Position numbers and translations under genes: made by a program
Shown here: positions 35,507-44,756 of the stretch, piece by piece
How positions within the stretch are numbered: the first letter of the stretch is position 1
Layout of the letters: each line of letters opens with the position of its first letter
The notes under the pieces: generated by a model
Seen by the model: the letters and a program-made list of their open reading frames with translations, nothing else
What the model was told of the DNA's origin: nothing
Database searches by the model: none
Assembly: GCA_022824315.1 (NCBI GenBank)
Contig: JAJEAC010000109.1
Location: 1 to 62,294 of the forward strand
DNA from: Silicimonas sp.
GTDB lineage: Bacteria > Pseudomonadota > Alphaproteobacteria > Rhodobacterales > Rhodobacteraceae
Reading direction: 5' to 3'
Length of the DNA stretch: 62,294 bases

Positions 35507-36637
35507 ATGGAATTCTCGATCGAACGCAATTCACTTCTCAAGGCGATCGCCCAAGCACAATCGGTTGTCGAGCGTCGGAACACGATTCCGATACTTGCCA
35601 ATGTCCTGATCGAAGCCGAGGAAAGCCAGGTCAGATTCCGCGCAACCGATCTCGACATCGAGATCGTGGACGAAGCAAACGCAACGGTCCAACGGTCCGG
35701 TGCAACCACGGTCATCGCGATGACATTCCACGATATCGTTCGCAAGCTTCCCGAGGGTGCGCTGGTCACGATCTCCGACGACGGCTCCTCCGGACGGATG
35801 GCCGTGAATGCCGGACGTTCAAAATTCTCGCTCGCAACGTTGCCCCGCGAAGACTTCCCCGCCATGGCCACGTCGGACTACGATACGAATTTTTCGGTTC
35901 CGGCCTCGGTGCTTCGCCGCCTCTTCGACAAGTCCAAGTTTGCAATGTCGACCGAGGAGGCACGGTACTACCTCAACGGCGTCTACATGCATGTCGCGGA
36001 AACCGGTGGAAGCCAAGTGCTCCGCTGCGTGGCCACGGACGGGCACCAGCTGGCCCAGATCGATGCCGAACTTCCGAAAGGCGCTGACGAAATGCCTGGC
36101 GTCATCGTGCCGCGCAAGACCGTGAATGAACTGAGAATGATGCTTGAAGCGGACGACGAGGAGATTGCCGTCAGCGTCAGCGAATCCAAGGTCCGGTTTG
36201 CCGCTCCTGGAATCACGCTCACGTCCAAGGTCGTCGAAGGGACATTTCCAGACTACACTCGGGTCATTCCCGCCGAAAACGACAAGCGGCTGGAAGTCGA
36301 TGCCAAGGAGTTTGCGAGGGCGGTGGATCGGGTCGCCACCATCAGTTCCGAGACCTCAAGGGTCGTCAAGCTGTCGCTGTCCGAAGACCAGTTGCAACTG
36401 TCGGTCAATTCGCCGGAGACCGGAACGGCAGACGAGGAACTCGAGGTCGCGTATCAGCCAGGAAATGACGCGCCTGCGCTGGTCCTCGGTTTCAACGCAA
36501 AATACCTGCAGGAAATCGCCGGCCAGATGGATCGGGAAAACGCCGTTTTCCTGTTCAATACCAGTAGCGAACCGGCACTGATCCGCGAGGGTGACGACAA
36601 GACGGCGATCTACGTCGTGATGCCGATGCGCGTGTGA
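35507..36637 (+). CDS. dnaN: DNA polymerase III beta sliding clamp
   Basis: 376 residues from the ATG at 35507 after GAGGGAAC; the frame opens 15 nt earlier. Three topologically similar clamp domains are present, starting MEFSIERNSLLKAIAQAQSVVERRNTIPIL and ending in the PMRV motif typical of beta clamps. It forms the ring that tethers polymerase to DNA. Its stop overlaps the recF start by 4 nt. Confidence 0.97.
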   Translation: MEFSIERNSLLKAIAQAQSVVERRNTIPILANVLIEAEESQVRFRATDLDIEIVDEANATVQRSGATTVIAMTFHDIVRKLPEGALVTISDDGSSGRMAVNAGRSKFSLATLPREDFPAMATSDYDTNFSVPASVLRRLFDKSKFAMSTEEARYYLNGVYMHVAETGGSQVLRCVATDGHQLAQIDAELPKGADEMPGVIVPRKTVNELRMMLEADDEEIAVSVSESKVRFAAPGITLTSKVVEGTFPDYTRVIPAENDKRLEVDAKEFARAVDRVATISSETSRVVKLSLSEDQLQLSVNSPETGTADEELEVAYQPGNDAPALVLGFNAKYLQEIAGQMDRENAVFLFNTSSEPALIREGDDKTAIYVVMPMRV

Positions 36638-37749
36638 CGGGACTTGCACTAACCAGCCTGACGCTTTCTCATTTCCGGTCGCATCTGCGCACCGAACTTT
36701 CCGTTGATGCGCGCCCGCTTGCGTTCTGCGGACCAAACGGCGCCGGAAAGACAAACATCCTTGAAGCGGTTTCCCTTCTGTCGCCGGGCCAGGGACTTCG
36801 CCGTGCCGGCGCTGAAGAAATGATCCGGCTGCCTGAATCCATCGGCTGGAAGATCGCATCGCGGATCAAGGCGCCGATGCAGGTCCACGAGATCGAGACC
36901 GCCGCCGAACCAGGCCAGCCACGGCAGGTGCGTGTAGACGGAAAGGCTGTAACGAAGGTTTCCCTTGGCCGGATTGTCCGGATCATCTGGCTGACACCTC
37001 CAATGGACCGCCTCTGGATCGAGGGTGCGGGCGGACGGCGGCGGTTCCTCGACAGAATGACGATGAGCCTTGATCCCCGACATGGCGAAGCGGTCTTGGG
37101 CTACGAAAAGGCGATGCGCGAACGAAACCGCCTCCTGAAGGACAATGTCCGGGATGCACACTGGTATGTCGCCCTTGAAAGACAAATGGCCGAAACCGGT
37201 GCACGCATCATCGCAAACCGCCGTGCGACGGTGTCCCGGATCGCCGCTGCACAGGACGGCGCGGAAACGGCCTTTCCCGTCGCCGACCTGTCGCTTGATC
37301 ATCCAGGCGGCGAGCTGCCGGAAGAGTGTGCGGATCTTGCGGATGTCCTGAACCAGGGCCGTCATGCCGATCTGGCGGCCGGCCGCACCCTGCGCGGCCC
37401 GCACCGGACTGACATGACGGCACGCTATGCGGAAAAGGGCGTTTCCGCCACGCAGTGTTCAACCGGCGAGCAGAAGGCGCTCCTGATCTCGCTGGTGCTG
37501 GCGAATGCGCGCGCCCTGTTCGAGGACACGGGCAGCCCGCCGCTGATCCTTCTTGACGAAGTGGCGGCACATCTTGACTCCGATCGCCGAGCCGCCCTCT
37601 TTGCCGAAATCTTGAAGCTGGGTGCGCAGACCTGGATGACCGGAACCGGCGACGAGCTCTTTGCGGAGCTTGGTGACGCGGCGCAGTTCTTTGACGTTTC
37701 CGAGACTGCGGGCGCGAGCGTCGTCGAGTGCGTGCGGCCGGCATCATGA
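36634..37749 (+). CDS. recF: DNA replication and repair ATPase RecF
   Basis: 371 residues from a GTG overlapping dnaN. Walker A is GPNGAGKTN near residue 32, the ABC-like signature is STGEQKALL, and Walker B is LILLDEVAAHLD. It loads RecA at gapped DNA with RecO and RecR. The dnaN-recF coupling is conserved. It overlaps the next gene by 4 nt; gyrB, the usual neighbour in many bacteria, is not here. Confidence 0.95.
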   Translation: MTGLALTSLTLSHFRSHLRTELSVDARPLAFCGPNGAGKTNILEAVSLLSPGQGLRRAGAEEMIRLPESIGWKIASRIKAPMQVHEIETAAEPGQPRQVRVDGKAVTKVSLGRIVRIIWLTPPMDRLWIEGAGGRRRFLDRMTMSLDPRHGEAVLGYEKAMRERNRLLKDNVRDAHWYVALERQMAETGARIIANRRATVSRIAAAQDGAETAFPVADLSLDHPGGELPEECADLADVLNQGRHADLAAGRTLRGPHRTDMTARYAEKGVSATQCSTGEQKALLISLVLANARALFEDTGSPPLILLDEVAAHLDSDRRAALFAEILKLGAQTWMTGTGDELFAELGDAAQFFDVSETAGASVVECVRPAS

Positions 37750-38375
37750 CGGTCACGCTGACAGACGCCGCGCTCTATTCCGGAGCGCTTCTCGTCCTCT
37801 TCCTGACGCCGGGTCCGGTCTGGGTGGCCTTGGTCGCGCGTGCGATGTCCGGAGGATTCCATTCCGCGTGGCCCCTGGCGCTCGGAGTTGCCGTGGGTGA
37901 CGTCGTCTGGCCACTCCTCGCCATTCTCGGAGTTTCCTGGATCGTTTCCGTGTACTCCGATTTCATTCTTGTGCTGCGCTGGGTGGCCTGCCTGACCTTC
38001 CTGGCCATGGGCGGCCTGATCATCTGGGGCCGGGATCGCACGATCGCTTCGGACAGCAGGTTGACACGGCCAGGCATGTGGGCCGGTTTTGCGGCCGGGA
38101 TTGCGGCAATTCTCGGCAACCCCAAGGCCATCCTGTTCTACATGGGCGTGTTGCCGGGGTTTTTCGACGTCGGTCGCCTGGCTTGGCTGGACATCGCCTT
38201 GATCTGTCTTCTGTCCGTGCTCGTGCCGCTGGCAGGCAACTTCGTCATGGCTGGATTCATCGGGCAGGCCCGCCGCCTTCTCGCCTCGCCCCAGGCGCTC
38301 GCGCGCGCGAACCTGATCGCGGGCGTTCTGCTGGTCGCCGTCGGTCTTGCCATACCCTTCACGCACGTTGCGTGA
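37746..38375 (+). CDS. LysE/RhtB-family exporter
   Basis: 209 residues from an ATG overlapping the recF stop. The N-terminal GALLVLFLTPGPVWVALVARAMSGG segment is the LysE/RhtB signature, and about six membrane segments follow, with GNPKAILFYMGVLPGFFD in the middle. These proteins export amino acids or related metabolites. Overlap with recF places it in the replication operon, which is unusual but probably only transcriptional read-through. Confidence 0.88.
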   Translation: MTVTLTDAALYSGALLVLFLTPGPVWVALVARAMSGGFHSAWPLALGVAVGDVVWPLLAILGVSWIVSVYSDFILVLRWVACLTFLAMGGLIIWGRDRTIASDSRLTRPGMWAGFAAGIAAILGNPKAILFYMGVLPGFFDVGRLAWLDIALICLLSVLVPLAGNFVMAGFIGQARRLLASPQALARANLIAGVLLVAVGLAIPFTHVA

Positions 38376-38419
38376 TTTCGGGATCAGGCATACAACACGG
38401 AGGATCCGGAGAAGCTCTT

Positions 38420-39856
38420 ATGGACATGCCTGCACCCTCCGTTGACGTGCTGAACAGGAAATCCCGAATTGTCGCCCGCCTGAAGGACGCGGTGTCCGCC
38501 GAACATGTCAAGTCCGATCCTGTCGAGACCCGGGCGTATGAATGCGATGCGCTGACTGCCTATGCCTGCCAGCCGCTCTGCGTCGTCCTTCCCGGTTCGA
38601 CGGGCGACGTTGCGGAGGTGTTGCGCATTTGCAGCGAGGAGCGCGTTCCGGTCGTGCCGCGCGGGTCCGGCACATCCCTTGCCGGGGGTGCGTTGCCGAC
38701 CAGTGACTGTGTCGTGCTTGGCGTTTCGCGAATGAGCCGGGTTCTTGAGGTCGACTACGAGAGTCGTTTCATCCGGGTCGAGGCAGGGCGCACGAATCTC
38801 TCGGTCACCGGTGCCGTCGAAGGGGACGGATTCTTCTATGCGCCCGATCCTTCCTCCCAGCTTGCCTGCGCGATCGCCGGGAACATCGCCATGAACGCGG
38901 GCGGCGCGCATTGCCTGAAATACGGGGTGACGACGAACAACCTGCTCGGACTTACGATGGTCACGATGGATGGAAGCGTGGTCGAGATCGGCGGCGCGCA
39001 CATGGATGCGGGCGGATATGACTGGCTGGGCCTTGTCTGCGGATCCGAAGGGCAGCTCGGAGTGGTGACGGAGGCAACCCTCCGCATCCTGCCCCGGCCG
39101 GAAGGCGCAAGGCCGATGCTGATCGGGTTTGCAAGTCCCGAGGTGGCCGGCGCCTGTGTCAGCGACATGATCAGGGCGGGCATGCTGCCTGTCGCCATCG
39201 AGTACATGGACCGCAAGGTCATTGAAGTGGTCGAAAGCTTCTCGCAGGCCGGGTATCCGGACTGCGAGGCGCTGCTCATTGTTGAAGTGGAAGGAAGCCC
39301 TGCCGAAATCGACGAGCAGCTTCGCGTCATCGGCAGCATCGCGCGCAGGCGCGACCCGATCGAGTTGCGCGAAGCCCGGAATGCCGACGAAGCGGCGCGA
39401 ATCTGGCTTGGACGCAAATCGGCCTTCGGAGCAATGGGGAAACTCAACGACTACATCTGTCTGGACGGAACGATTCCGGTGTCGGAACTGCCGCGCGTTC
39501 TCAAGCGGATCGGAGCGCTGTCGCGGCAATATGGTCTTGACGTTGGCAACGTCTTTCATGCGGGCGACGGCAACATGCATCCCCTGATCCTCTTCAACGC
39601 AAACAGTCCCGGCGAACTCGAGACCTGCGAGGCTCTCGGGGCGGAAATACTCAAGCTCTGCGTCGAGGCGGGCGGGTGCCTAACGGGCGAGCATGGCGTG
39701 GGAATCGAAAAGCGCGATCTCATGCACGTCCAGTTCGATCCGGTTGACATCGAAGCCCAGATGAACGTCAAGGACGTGCTTGATCCGGCCTGGTTGCTGA
39801 ACCCGGCCAAGGTGTTTCCCTTGAGCGCGACGGAGTCTCGGCGGGCGGCGGCATGA
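38420..39856 (+). CDS. glcD: Glycolate oxidase, FAD-linked subunit GlcD
   Basis: 478 residues from the ATG at 38420, preceded by GGAG 8 nt upstream. The PCMH-type FAD domain (VPRGSGTSLAGGALPTSDCVVLG, CAIAGNIAMNAGGAHCLKYGVTTNNLLG) and the C-terminal oxidase domain with GNVFHAGDGNMHPLI and GEHGVGIEKRDLM are complete. It oxidises glycolate to glyoxylate at the membrane and passes electrons through GlcE and GlcF to the respiratory chain. It is the first gene of glcDEF. Confidence 0.95.
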   Translation: MDMPAPSVDVLNRKSRIVARLKDAVSAEHVKSDPVETRAYECDALTAYACQPLCVVLPGSTGDVAEVLRICSEERVPVVPRGSGTSLAGGALPTSDCVVLGVSRMSRVLEVDYESRFIRVEAGRTNLSVTGAVEGDGFFYAPDPSSQLACAIAGNIAMNAGGAHCLKYGVTTNNLLGLTMVTMDGSVVEIGGAHMDAGGYDWLGLVCGSEGQLGVVTEATLRILPRPEGARPMLIGFASPEVAGACVSDMIRAGMLPVAIEYMDRKVIEVVESFSQAGYPDCEALLIVEVEGSPAEIDEQLRVIGSIARRRDPIELREARNADEAARIWLGRKSAFGAMGKLNDYICLDGTIPVSELPRVLKRIGALSRQYGLDVGNVFHAGDGNMHPLILFNANSPGELETCEALGAEILKLCVEAGGCLTGEHGVGIEKRDLMHVQFDPVDIEAQMNVKDVLDPAWLLNPAKVFPLSATESRRAAA

Positions 39857-39917
39857 TGACGGACAGTCCCGGCGCGAGCGGCGAGACGTCCACGACGCTG
39901 CCACGCCTTCGTGTTCC

Positions 39918-41051
39918 ATGCTGACTCCGTCGGACGAACGAGAGCTTGCCGAGGCGGTGTCCAGCGCAGCCGGGCCGCTTGCAGTTCGTGGCGGCGGCAC
40001 GCGCCCGGTTGGCCATCCCGTCGATGGTGACGACCTGACCGTGTCCGGTCTGTCCGGGATCACGTTCTACGAACCAGGTGCGCTGACACTGGTCGCAGGC
40101 GCCGGAACGCCGCTTGCGCAGGTCGAGGCGACGCTTGCCGCTGAAGGTCAGATGCTGGCATTCGAGCCGATGGATCATCGCAAGCTGCTTGGGACGTCGG
40201 GCGAGCCCACGATCGGCGGCACGGTCGCGGCCAACGTTTCGGGGCCGCGCCGGGTGCGCGCCGGTGCATGCCGGGACTTCCTGCTTGGCGTGCGTTTCGT
40301 GGACGGTCGCGGCAAGATCATCAAGAACGGCGGCCGCGTGATGAAGAACGTGACAGGCTATGACCTCGTCAGGCTCATGGCCGGATCGCGGGGCACGCTT
40401 GGCGTATTGAGCGAAGTCTGCATGAAGGTTCTGCCGCGGCCGGAATCGACGGCGGTGCTGTTGCTGGCAGGACTGGACGTGGAGGTCGCGGTTTGCGCAA
40501 TGTCTGCGGCCCTGAATTCGCCCTACGAGGTTTCCGGGGCGGCGCATGTGCCCGTCGGTCTCGACGGCGACCCGGTCACGATGATCCGGGTGGAGGGATT
40601 CGAGGCATCCGTCGCTTATCGTGCCGAAAGACTGAAGGCTCATCTTGCCGAATTCGGACCGGCCGGAATCGAGCGCCGCACGGAAGGCCCGGAAAGCGCC
40701 ACCGCCGGCTGGGCATGGATCCGCGACGTTGAGGCGCATGGCGGAACCGGCGAGGATGTCTGGAGATTCTCGATTCCTCCTCGCGACGCTTCGGCACTTG
40801 TCGACAGCCTTGGCAGTGCTCGCGTCGTCCTGGACTGGGGCGGTGGCCTCGTCTGGGCGGCGGTGGAACCGGGACGCGACGCGAGGCGCTCGATTTCGTC
40901 CGGACACGCCACGATCATCCGCGCCGATGACGAGACCAGGAACCGTCTCGGCGTCTTCCAGCCGGAAGCGGAACCCCTGGCAACGTTTGCCGAGGGTCTG
41001 CGCCGCAAGTTTGATCCTGAAGGCGTCCTCAACCCGGGACTGATGGGCTGA
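39918..41051 (+). CDS. glcE: Glycolate oxidase, FAD-binding subunit GlcE
   Basis: 377 residues; 61 nt separate it from glcD. It is a shorter FAD_binding_4 protein: VRGGGTRPVGHPVDG, FEPMDHRKLLG, TIGGTVAANVSGPRRVRAGACRDFLLG and KNGGRVMKNVTGYDLVRLM are typical GlcE blocks. It has no complete catalytic domain and works as part of the GlcDEF complex. Its stop overlaps the glcF start by 1 nt. Confidence 0.93.
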   Translation: MLTPSDERELAEAVSSAAGPLAVRGGGTRPVGHPVDGDDLTVSGLSGITFYEPGALTLVAGAGTPLAQVEATLAAEGQMLAFEPMDHRKLLGTSGEPTIGGTVAANVSGPRRVRAGACRDFLLGVRFVDGRGKIIKNGGRVMKNVTGYDLVRLMAGSRGTLGVLSEVCMKVLPRPESTAVLLLAGLDVEVAVCAMSAALNSPYEVSGAAHVPVGLDGDPVTMIRVEGFEASVAYRAERLKAHLAEFGPAGIERRTEGPESATAGWAWIRDVEAHGGTGEDVWRFSIPPRDASALVDSLGSARVVLDWGGGLVWAAVEPGRDARRSISSGHATIIRADDETRNRLGVFQPEAEPLATFAEGLRRKFDPEGVLNPGLMG

Positions 41052-42340
41052 TGCGGACGGATTTCACAGAGGAGCAACTCAAGGATCCTGCGACCCGGCG
41101 TTCGAACGAGATCCTGCGATCTTGCGTTCACTGCGGATTCTGCACCGCAACCTGTCCGACCTATCTGGTCCTGGGCGACGAACTCGATTCCCCGCGCGGC
41201 CGAATCTACCTGATAAAGGACATGCTGGAGAGCGGCAGGCCGGCGGATGAACGGACCGTCAGGCATATCGACAGGTGCCTTTCCTGCCTCGCCTGCATGA
41301 CGACCTGCCCGTCGGGCGTTCACTACATGCACCTGGTGGACCACGCGCGGGCGCATATCGAGAAGACCTACAAGCGTCCGCTCTTCGATCGCCTCCTGCG
41401 CTGGGCCCTTTCACGCATAATTCCTTACCCCGGCCGCTTTCGGCTGGCCTTGCTTGGCGCAAGACTCGGTCACCCCTTTGCGTCCCTGGTGCCGGAGCCG
41501 CGCCTCAGGGCGATGCTCGCCATGGCGCCAAAGTCGCTTCCCCCGAAGAGCGAGAATTCTCTGCCGCAGACGTTTCCTGCGCAAGGTGAGCGGAGAATGC
41601 GGGCCGCCTTGATGACGGGGTGCGCACAGCAGGTGTTGAACACGGACATCAACGACGCCACCATCCGGCTCCTGACCCGGTTGGGCTGCGATGTCGTGAT
41701 TTCAAAGGGGGCAGGATGCTGTGGCGCACTTGTTCACCACATGGGCCGGGAAAGCGAAAGCCACGCGCAGGCGGCGCGGAACATCAAGGCCTGGTTGTCC
41801 GGGGAAGAGCTTGATGCCGTCGTGATCAACACCAGCGGATGCGGCACGACCGTCAAGGACTATGGCCACATGTTCCGAAACGACCCCCTCGCCGAAGACG
41901 CTGCCCGGATCAGTGCGCTTGCCGTGGATGTCAGCGAGGTCCTGGAGAGGCTGGACTTCCCGGAATGCGTGCCAAGAGGCATCCGAACAGCCTATCATGC
42001 GGCCTGTTCCCTTCAACATGGTCAAGGCGTGGAGTCCGCGCCGAAGGATCTCCTGAAACGGGCCGGATTCGAGGTTGTCGAACCGGTTGACAGTCACCTT
42101 TGCTGCGGTTCGGCCGGGACGTACAACCTGCTGCAGCCCGCGATTTCCGGCGAGTTGAAGACCCGCAAGGTCGACGCTCTGGAAGCCGTTGCCCCGTGCC
42201 TCATTGCCGCAGGCAACATTGGCTGCATGGTCCAGATCGGGTCGGGCACGAAAGTGCCGGTTGTGCACACGGTGGAACTCCTTGACTGGGCGACGGGAGG
42301 TCCGCGCCCTCGGGCGATTCCCGAGACGATCGGTTCGTGA
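41051..42340 (+). CDS. glcF: Glycolate oxidase, iron-sulfur subunit GlcF
   Basis: 429 residues. Two [4Fe-4S] motifs are visible: C25-x2-C28-x2-C31-x3-C35 and C76-x2-C79-x2-C82-x3-C86. The two CCG-type domains follow (GAGCCGALVHHMG and SHLCCGSAGTYNLLQP). It carries electrons from GlcD/GlcE to quinone. It is the last gene of the operon; the hsp20 heat-shock promoter starts right after its stop. Confidence 0.95.
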   Translation: MRTDFTEEQLKDPATRRSNEILRSCVHCGFCTATCPTYLVLGDELDSPRGRIYLIKDMLESGRPADERTVRHIDRCLSCLACMTTCPSGVHYMHLVDHARAHIEKTYKRPLFDRLLRWALSRIIPYPGRFRLALLGARLGHPFASLVPEPRLRAMLAMAPKSLPPKSENSLPQTFPAQGERRMRAALMTGCAQQVLNTDINDATIRLLTRLGCDVVISKGAGCCGALVHHMGRESESHAQAARNIKAWLSGEELDAVVINTSGCGTTVKDYGHMFRNDPLAEDAARISALAVDVSEVLERLDFPECVPRGIRTAYHAACSLQHGQGVESAPKDLLKRAGFEVVEPVDSHLCCGSAGTYNLLQPAISGELKTRKVDALEAVAPCLIAAGNIGCMVQIGSGTKVPVVHTVELLDWATGGPRPRAIPETIGS

Positions 42341-42350
42341 ACCCCGAACC

Positions 42351-42377
42351 CTTGAACGTCGACGGAGGCGTACCTAT
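42351..42377 (+). promoter_or_regulatory. RpoH (sigma-32) promoter of hsp20
   Basis: CTTG (42351-42354), 18 nt, CCTAT (42373-42377, continuing CT). This is an exact fit to the alphaproteobacterial heat-shock form. It predicts a leader of about 90-95 nt before the hsp20 start at 42478. Confidence 0.8.
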
Positions 42378-42383
42378 CTGACT

Positions 42384-42480
42384 CGCGCCGGAAGCCGAGT
42401 TCGGTTCCGGCGAATTGACATCAAGGGTCTTCGCCTCATGGGGAGGCCCAAGTTATCGCTCAAAGGAGGATGACCAAATG
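42384..42480 (+). promoter_or_regulatory. Possible ROSE-type RNA thermometer in the hsp20 leader
   Basis: The leader folds into at least one strong hairpin (42386-42393 with 42405-42412, 8 bp) and a second GCCTC/GAGGC hairpin near 42431-42446. The 3' part reads TCGCT, CAA, AGGAGG before the start codon; a U-Y-GCU element pairing with the Shine-Dalgarno is the mark of ROSE thermometers upstream of alphaproteobacterial hsp20 genes. The match is by eye. Confidence 0.45.
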
Positions 42481-42936
42481 CGTAGGTTGGATTTTGCACC
42501 CCTGTACCGTGCTACCGTCGGCTTCGACCAGATCGCCGACATGATGGACCGGCTTCTGGCTGACGGCCAGTCGGCACCGTCCTACCCGCCGTACAACATC
42601 GAGAAGATCGGGGATGACGCGTGGAGGATTTCCATCGCTGTCGCCGGATTTTCGGACGATGAGCTGACGGTCGAGGTTCGCGAGAATGCGCTGATCGTTG
42701 CGGCCAAGAAGTCTGACGAGGGCAATGAGCGCACCTATCTGCATCGCGGCATCGCAAATCGCGCCTTCGAGCGCAGGTTCGCGTTGGCCGATCACGTACG
42801 CGTTGCCGGCGCAGCCAGCGTGAACGGCATGCTGCATATCGACCTTGTGCGGGAGGTGCCCGAAGCACTCAAGCCGCGCCGGATCGAAATCGCTGGCAGC
42901 GACACGGTCGAGGCGAAAGCCGTCGGGCCCAAGTAA
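42478..42936 (+). CDS. Small heat shock protein, Hsp20/IbpA family
   Basis: 152 residues from the ATG at 42478 after AAAGGAGG. The alpha-crystallin domain runs from about YPPYNIEKIGDDAWRISIAVAGF to FERRFALADHVRVAGAASVNGMLHIDLVREVPE. N-terminal MRRLDFAPLYRATVGFDQIADMMDRLL is the IbpA-like oligomerisation arm; the C-terminal PRRIEI is the I-x-I type anchor. It binds unfolding proteins without ATP. A sigma-32 promoter, a structured leader and a strong terminator frame it as a single-gene unit. Confidence 0.95.
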   Translation: MRRLDFAPLYRATVGFDQIADMMDRLLADGQSAPSYPPYNIEKIGDDAWRISIAVAGFSDDELTVEVRENALIVAAKKSDEGNERTYLHRGIANRAFERRFALADHVRVAGAASVNGMLHIDLVREVPEALKPRRIEIAGSDTVEAKAVGPK

Positions 42937-42959
42937 CGACGGATTGCATCCGGAGTTCT

Positions 42960-43000
42960 GCGAGACGCCCGGGGCAATGGCCCCGGGCATCTCGCCTTTT
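42960..43000 (+). terminator. Rho-independent terminator of hsp20
   Basis: GCGAGA, one mismatch and a 9-bp GCCCGGGGC arm pair with the matching 3' arm (stem 42960-42995, 4-nt loop), followed by CTTTT. A textbook terminator 24 nt after the stop. Confidence 0.92.
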
Positions 43001-43148
43001 ACGCCTGGATCCCGGCGGTTCGGCGAGGCGAGCGTTCATTGAGCGCCCTCGGGTTTCAACGCAGTTCCGCGAGGGCGCGGAAGTCCCGTCACCCGTGAGC
43101 GGTTTGCGAAGATCTGAGCGTTGCGCGGGACAGTGTCGCCTGGCAGCG

Positions 43149-44375
43149 CTACGCTGACCGATTCGGGGCAAGACGCGTCTCGACCTTGGCGACGTGCTCC
43201 AGCGTTCGATGAACCGGACATTTGTCCGCGATTTCGAGGAGACGAGCCTTCTGTTCGTCGGTCAGGTCCCCCTCAAGGCGAATTTCTCGATGGAAGGAAT
43301 CGACTTTCGGGCCTGAACCGCTTTGCGCGTCCTGGGCATGCACCTTGTCATGCGTCACGTCGACCGAGACATGCGTCAGAGGCCATTTCTTTTTTCGGGC
43401 ATACATGCGAACCGTCATCGACGTGCAGGCCCCAAGCCCTGCGGACAGGAATCCGTAGGGCGTCATGCCCCTGTTCGTGCCGCCATAGGCCTTCGGCTCG
43501 TCCGCCAGCGCGTGATGTTCAGGCCCTGCATTCACGTCCTGAAGAAAACCGGCCGGATCGACCTCCGAAACGCGCACGATCCCCTCCGGAGCTCCGGGCG
43601 GCGGAGCGGCTGGAGCGAGATCGAGGTAGCGGCCGGCCCACGCCGCGATGACCTCGGCCGCATACTCGGCATCTTGCGCCTTGCTGACGAGATGGTCGGC
43701 ATTGTCGAGCGTGACAAAGCTCTTCGGATGCCTGGCAGCCATGAAAATCAGCGTGGCGTTCTCGATCCCGACCGTTGCGTCGAGCGGTGCGTGCAGCACG
43801 AGAAGCGCACTGCCCAGCGTGCCAATCGCGGGCGACAACTCGGTTGCCGCCACATCGTCAACGAAGTCCTTTCCGATCGTGAACGTGCGGCCCGCAAGAT
43901 CGACCTCAGCCTTTCCGTCGCTTGAAATGCGCTCCAGGGCATCACCGAAATTGTGAGTCACGTGACCGGGATCAAATGGTGCCCCGATCGTGGCCACGGC
44001 CTTGACGCTCTCGATCTCGCCGGCGGCCTTGAGCACGGCGGCTCCGCCAAGCGAATGGCCGATGAGCAGGCTTGGCGCCATTCCGCGGTCATCGAGATGG
44101 CGTGCCGCCAGTACGAGATCCTGCACGTTCGACGAAAACGACGTGTTCGCGAACTCGCCGCCCGAATGGCCGAGGCCGGTAAAGTCGAAGCGGAGCACGG
44201 CGATCCCCATGGCGGCGAGTCGCCCGGCAATGCGTCTCGCCGCCGCGATGTCCTTGCCGCAGGTGAAGCAATGCGCGAAGAGCGCCGTTGCAAGAAGCGG
44301 TCCATCCGGCAGGTCGAGCCGCGCCGCCAGCTTGTCGCCTGAGTGGCCCGCGAACGTGAAGCGTTGCATGGTCAT
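43149..44375 (-). CDS. Alpha/beta hydrolase-OsmC fusion protein
   Basis: 408 residues. The N-terminal 250 are an alpha/beta hydrolase with nucleophile motif GHSLGG (Ser108) and a late TLDNADHLV containing the likely catalytic His. From about 265 an OsmC/Ohr-like domain follows, with GACTSMTVRMYA and CPVHRTLEHV holding the two peroxidatic-type Cys. OsmC domains reduce organic peroxides. The two-domain architecture is known in proteobacteria. Possible role: hydrolysis plus peroxide protection; substrate unknown. It stands alone on the minus strand. Confidence 0.9.
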   Translation of the reverse strand: MTMQRFTFAGHSGDKLAARLDLPDGPLLATALFAHCFTCGKDIAAARRIAGRLAAMGIAVLRFDFTGLGHSGGEFANTSFSSNVQDLVLAARHLDDRGMAPSLLIGHSLGGAAVLKAAGEIESVKAVATIGAPFDPGHVTHNFGDALERISSDGKAEVDLAGRTFTIGKDFVDDVAATELSPAIGTLGSALLVLHAPLDATVGIENATLIFMAARHPKSFVTLDNADHLVSKAQDAEYAAEVIAAWAGRYLDLAPAAPPPGAPEGIVRVSEVDPAGFLQDVNAGPEHHALADEPKAYGGTNRGMTPYGFLSAGLGACTSMTVRMYARKKKWPLTHVSVDVTHDKVHAQDAQSGSGPKVDSFHREIRLEGDLTDEQKARLLEIADKCPVHRTLEHVAKVETRLAPNRSA

Positions 44376-44423
44376 GCACTAAAGGTCGCGTTGCGGGTGC
44401 GAGCGCACAAGGCCGGTCACGCC

Positions 44424-44756
44424 CTAGTGATGGGCTGTGTCAGAAAGCAGGCTAATGACCAGAATGCCCGCGACGATCAGCGCGATGCCGAGCATTGCCG
44501 GCATGTCGAGCCGTTGGCTGAAGAGAACGAATCCCATCAGCGCAATGAGCACGATTCCGAGGCCTGACCAGACGGCGTAGACAATGCCGACTGGCATGAA
44601 CTTGAGCGTCAGGGCCAGGAAATAGAAGGCAACCGCGTAGCTTGCGATGGACAGGGCCGTCGGGCCCAGCCGGGTAAACTGCTGCGATGCCTGAAGACCC
44701 ATCGTGCCAACGGTTTCGGCCGTGATTGCGAGGAAGAGAAACACATAGACCTGCAT
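44424..44756 (-). CDS. Small multidrug resistance (SMR) family efflux protein
   Basis: 110 residues, four membrane segments. Glu14 in AETVGT is the essential proton/substrate carboxylate, and GIVYAVWSGLGIVLIALMGFVLF is the family signature. It is closer to the EmrE/Qac type than to guanidine exporters. Acts as a dual-topology dimer exporting cationic compounds in exchange for protons. No guanidine riboswitch is visible upstream. Confidence 0.9.
   Translation of the reverse strand: MQVYVFLFLAITAETVGTMGLQASQQFTRLGPTALSIASYAVAFYFLALTLKFMPVGIVYAVWSGLGIVLIALMGFVLFSQRLDMPAMLGIALIVAGILVISLLSDTAHH

Noticed and set aside
43149..44375. Hydrolase-OsmC fusion as a novel protein
   Set aside because: This two-domain architecture is a known proteobacterial family.
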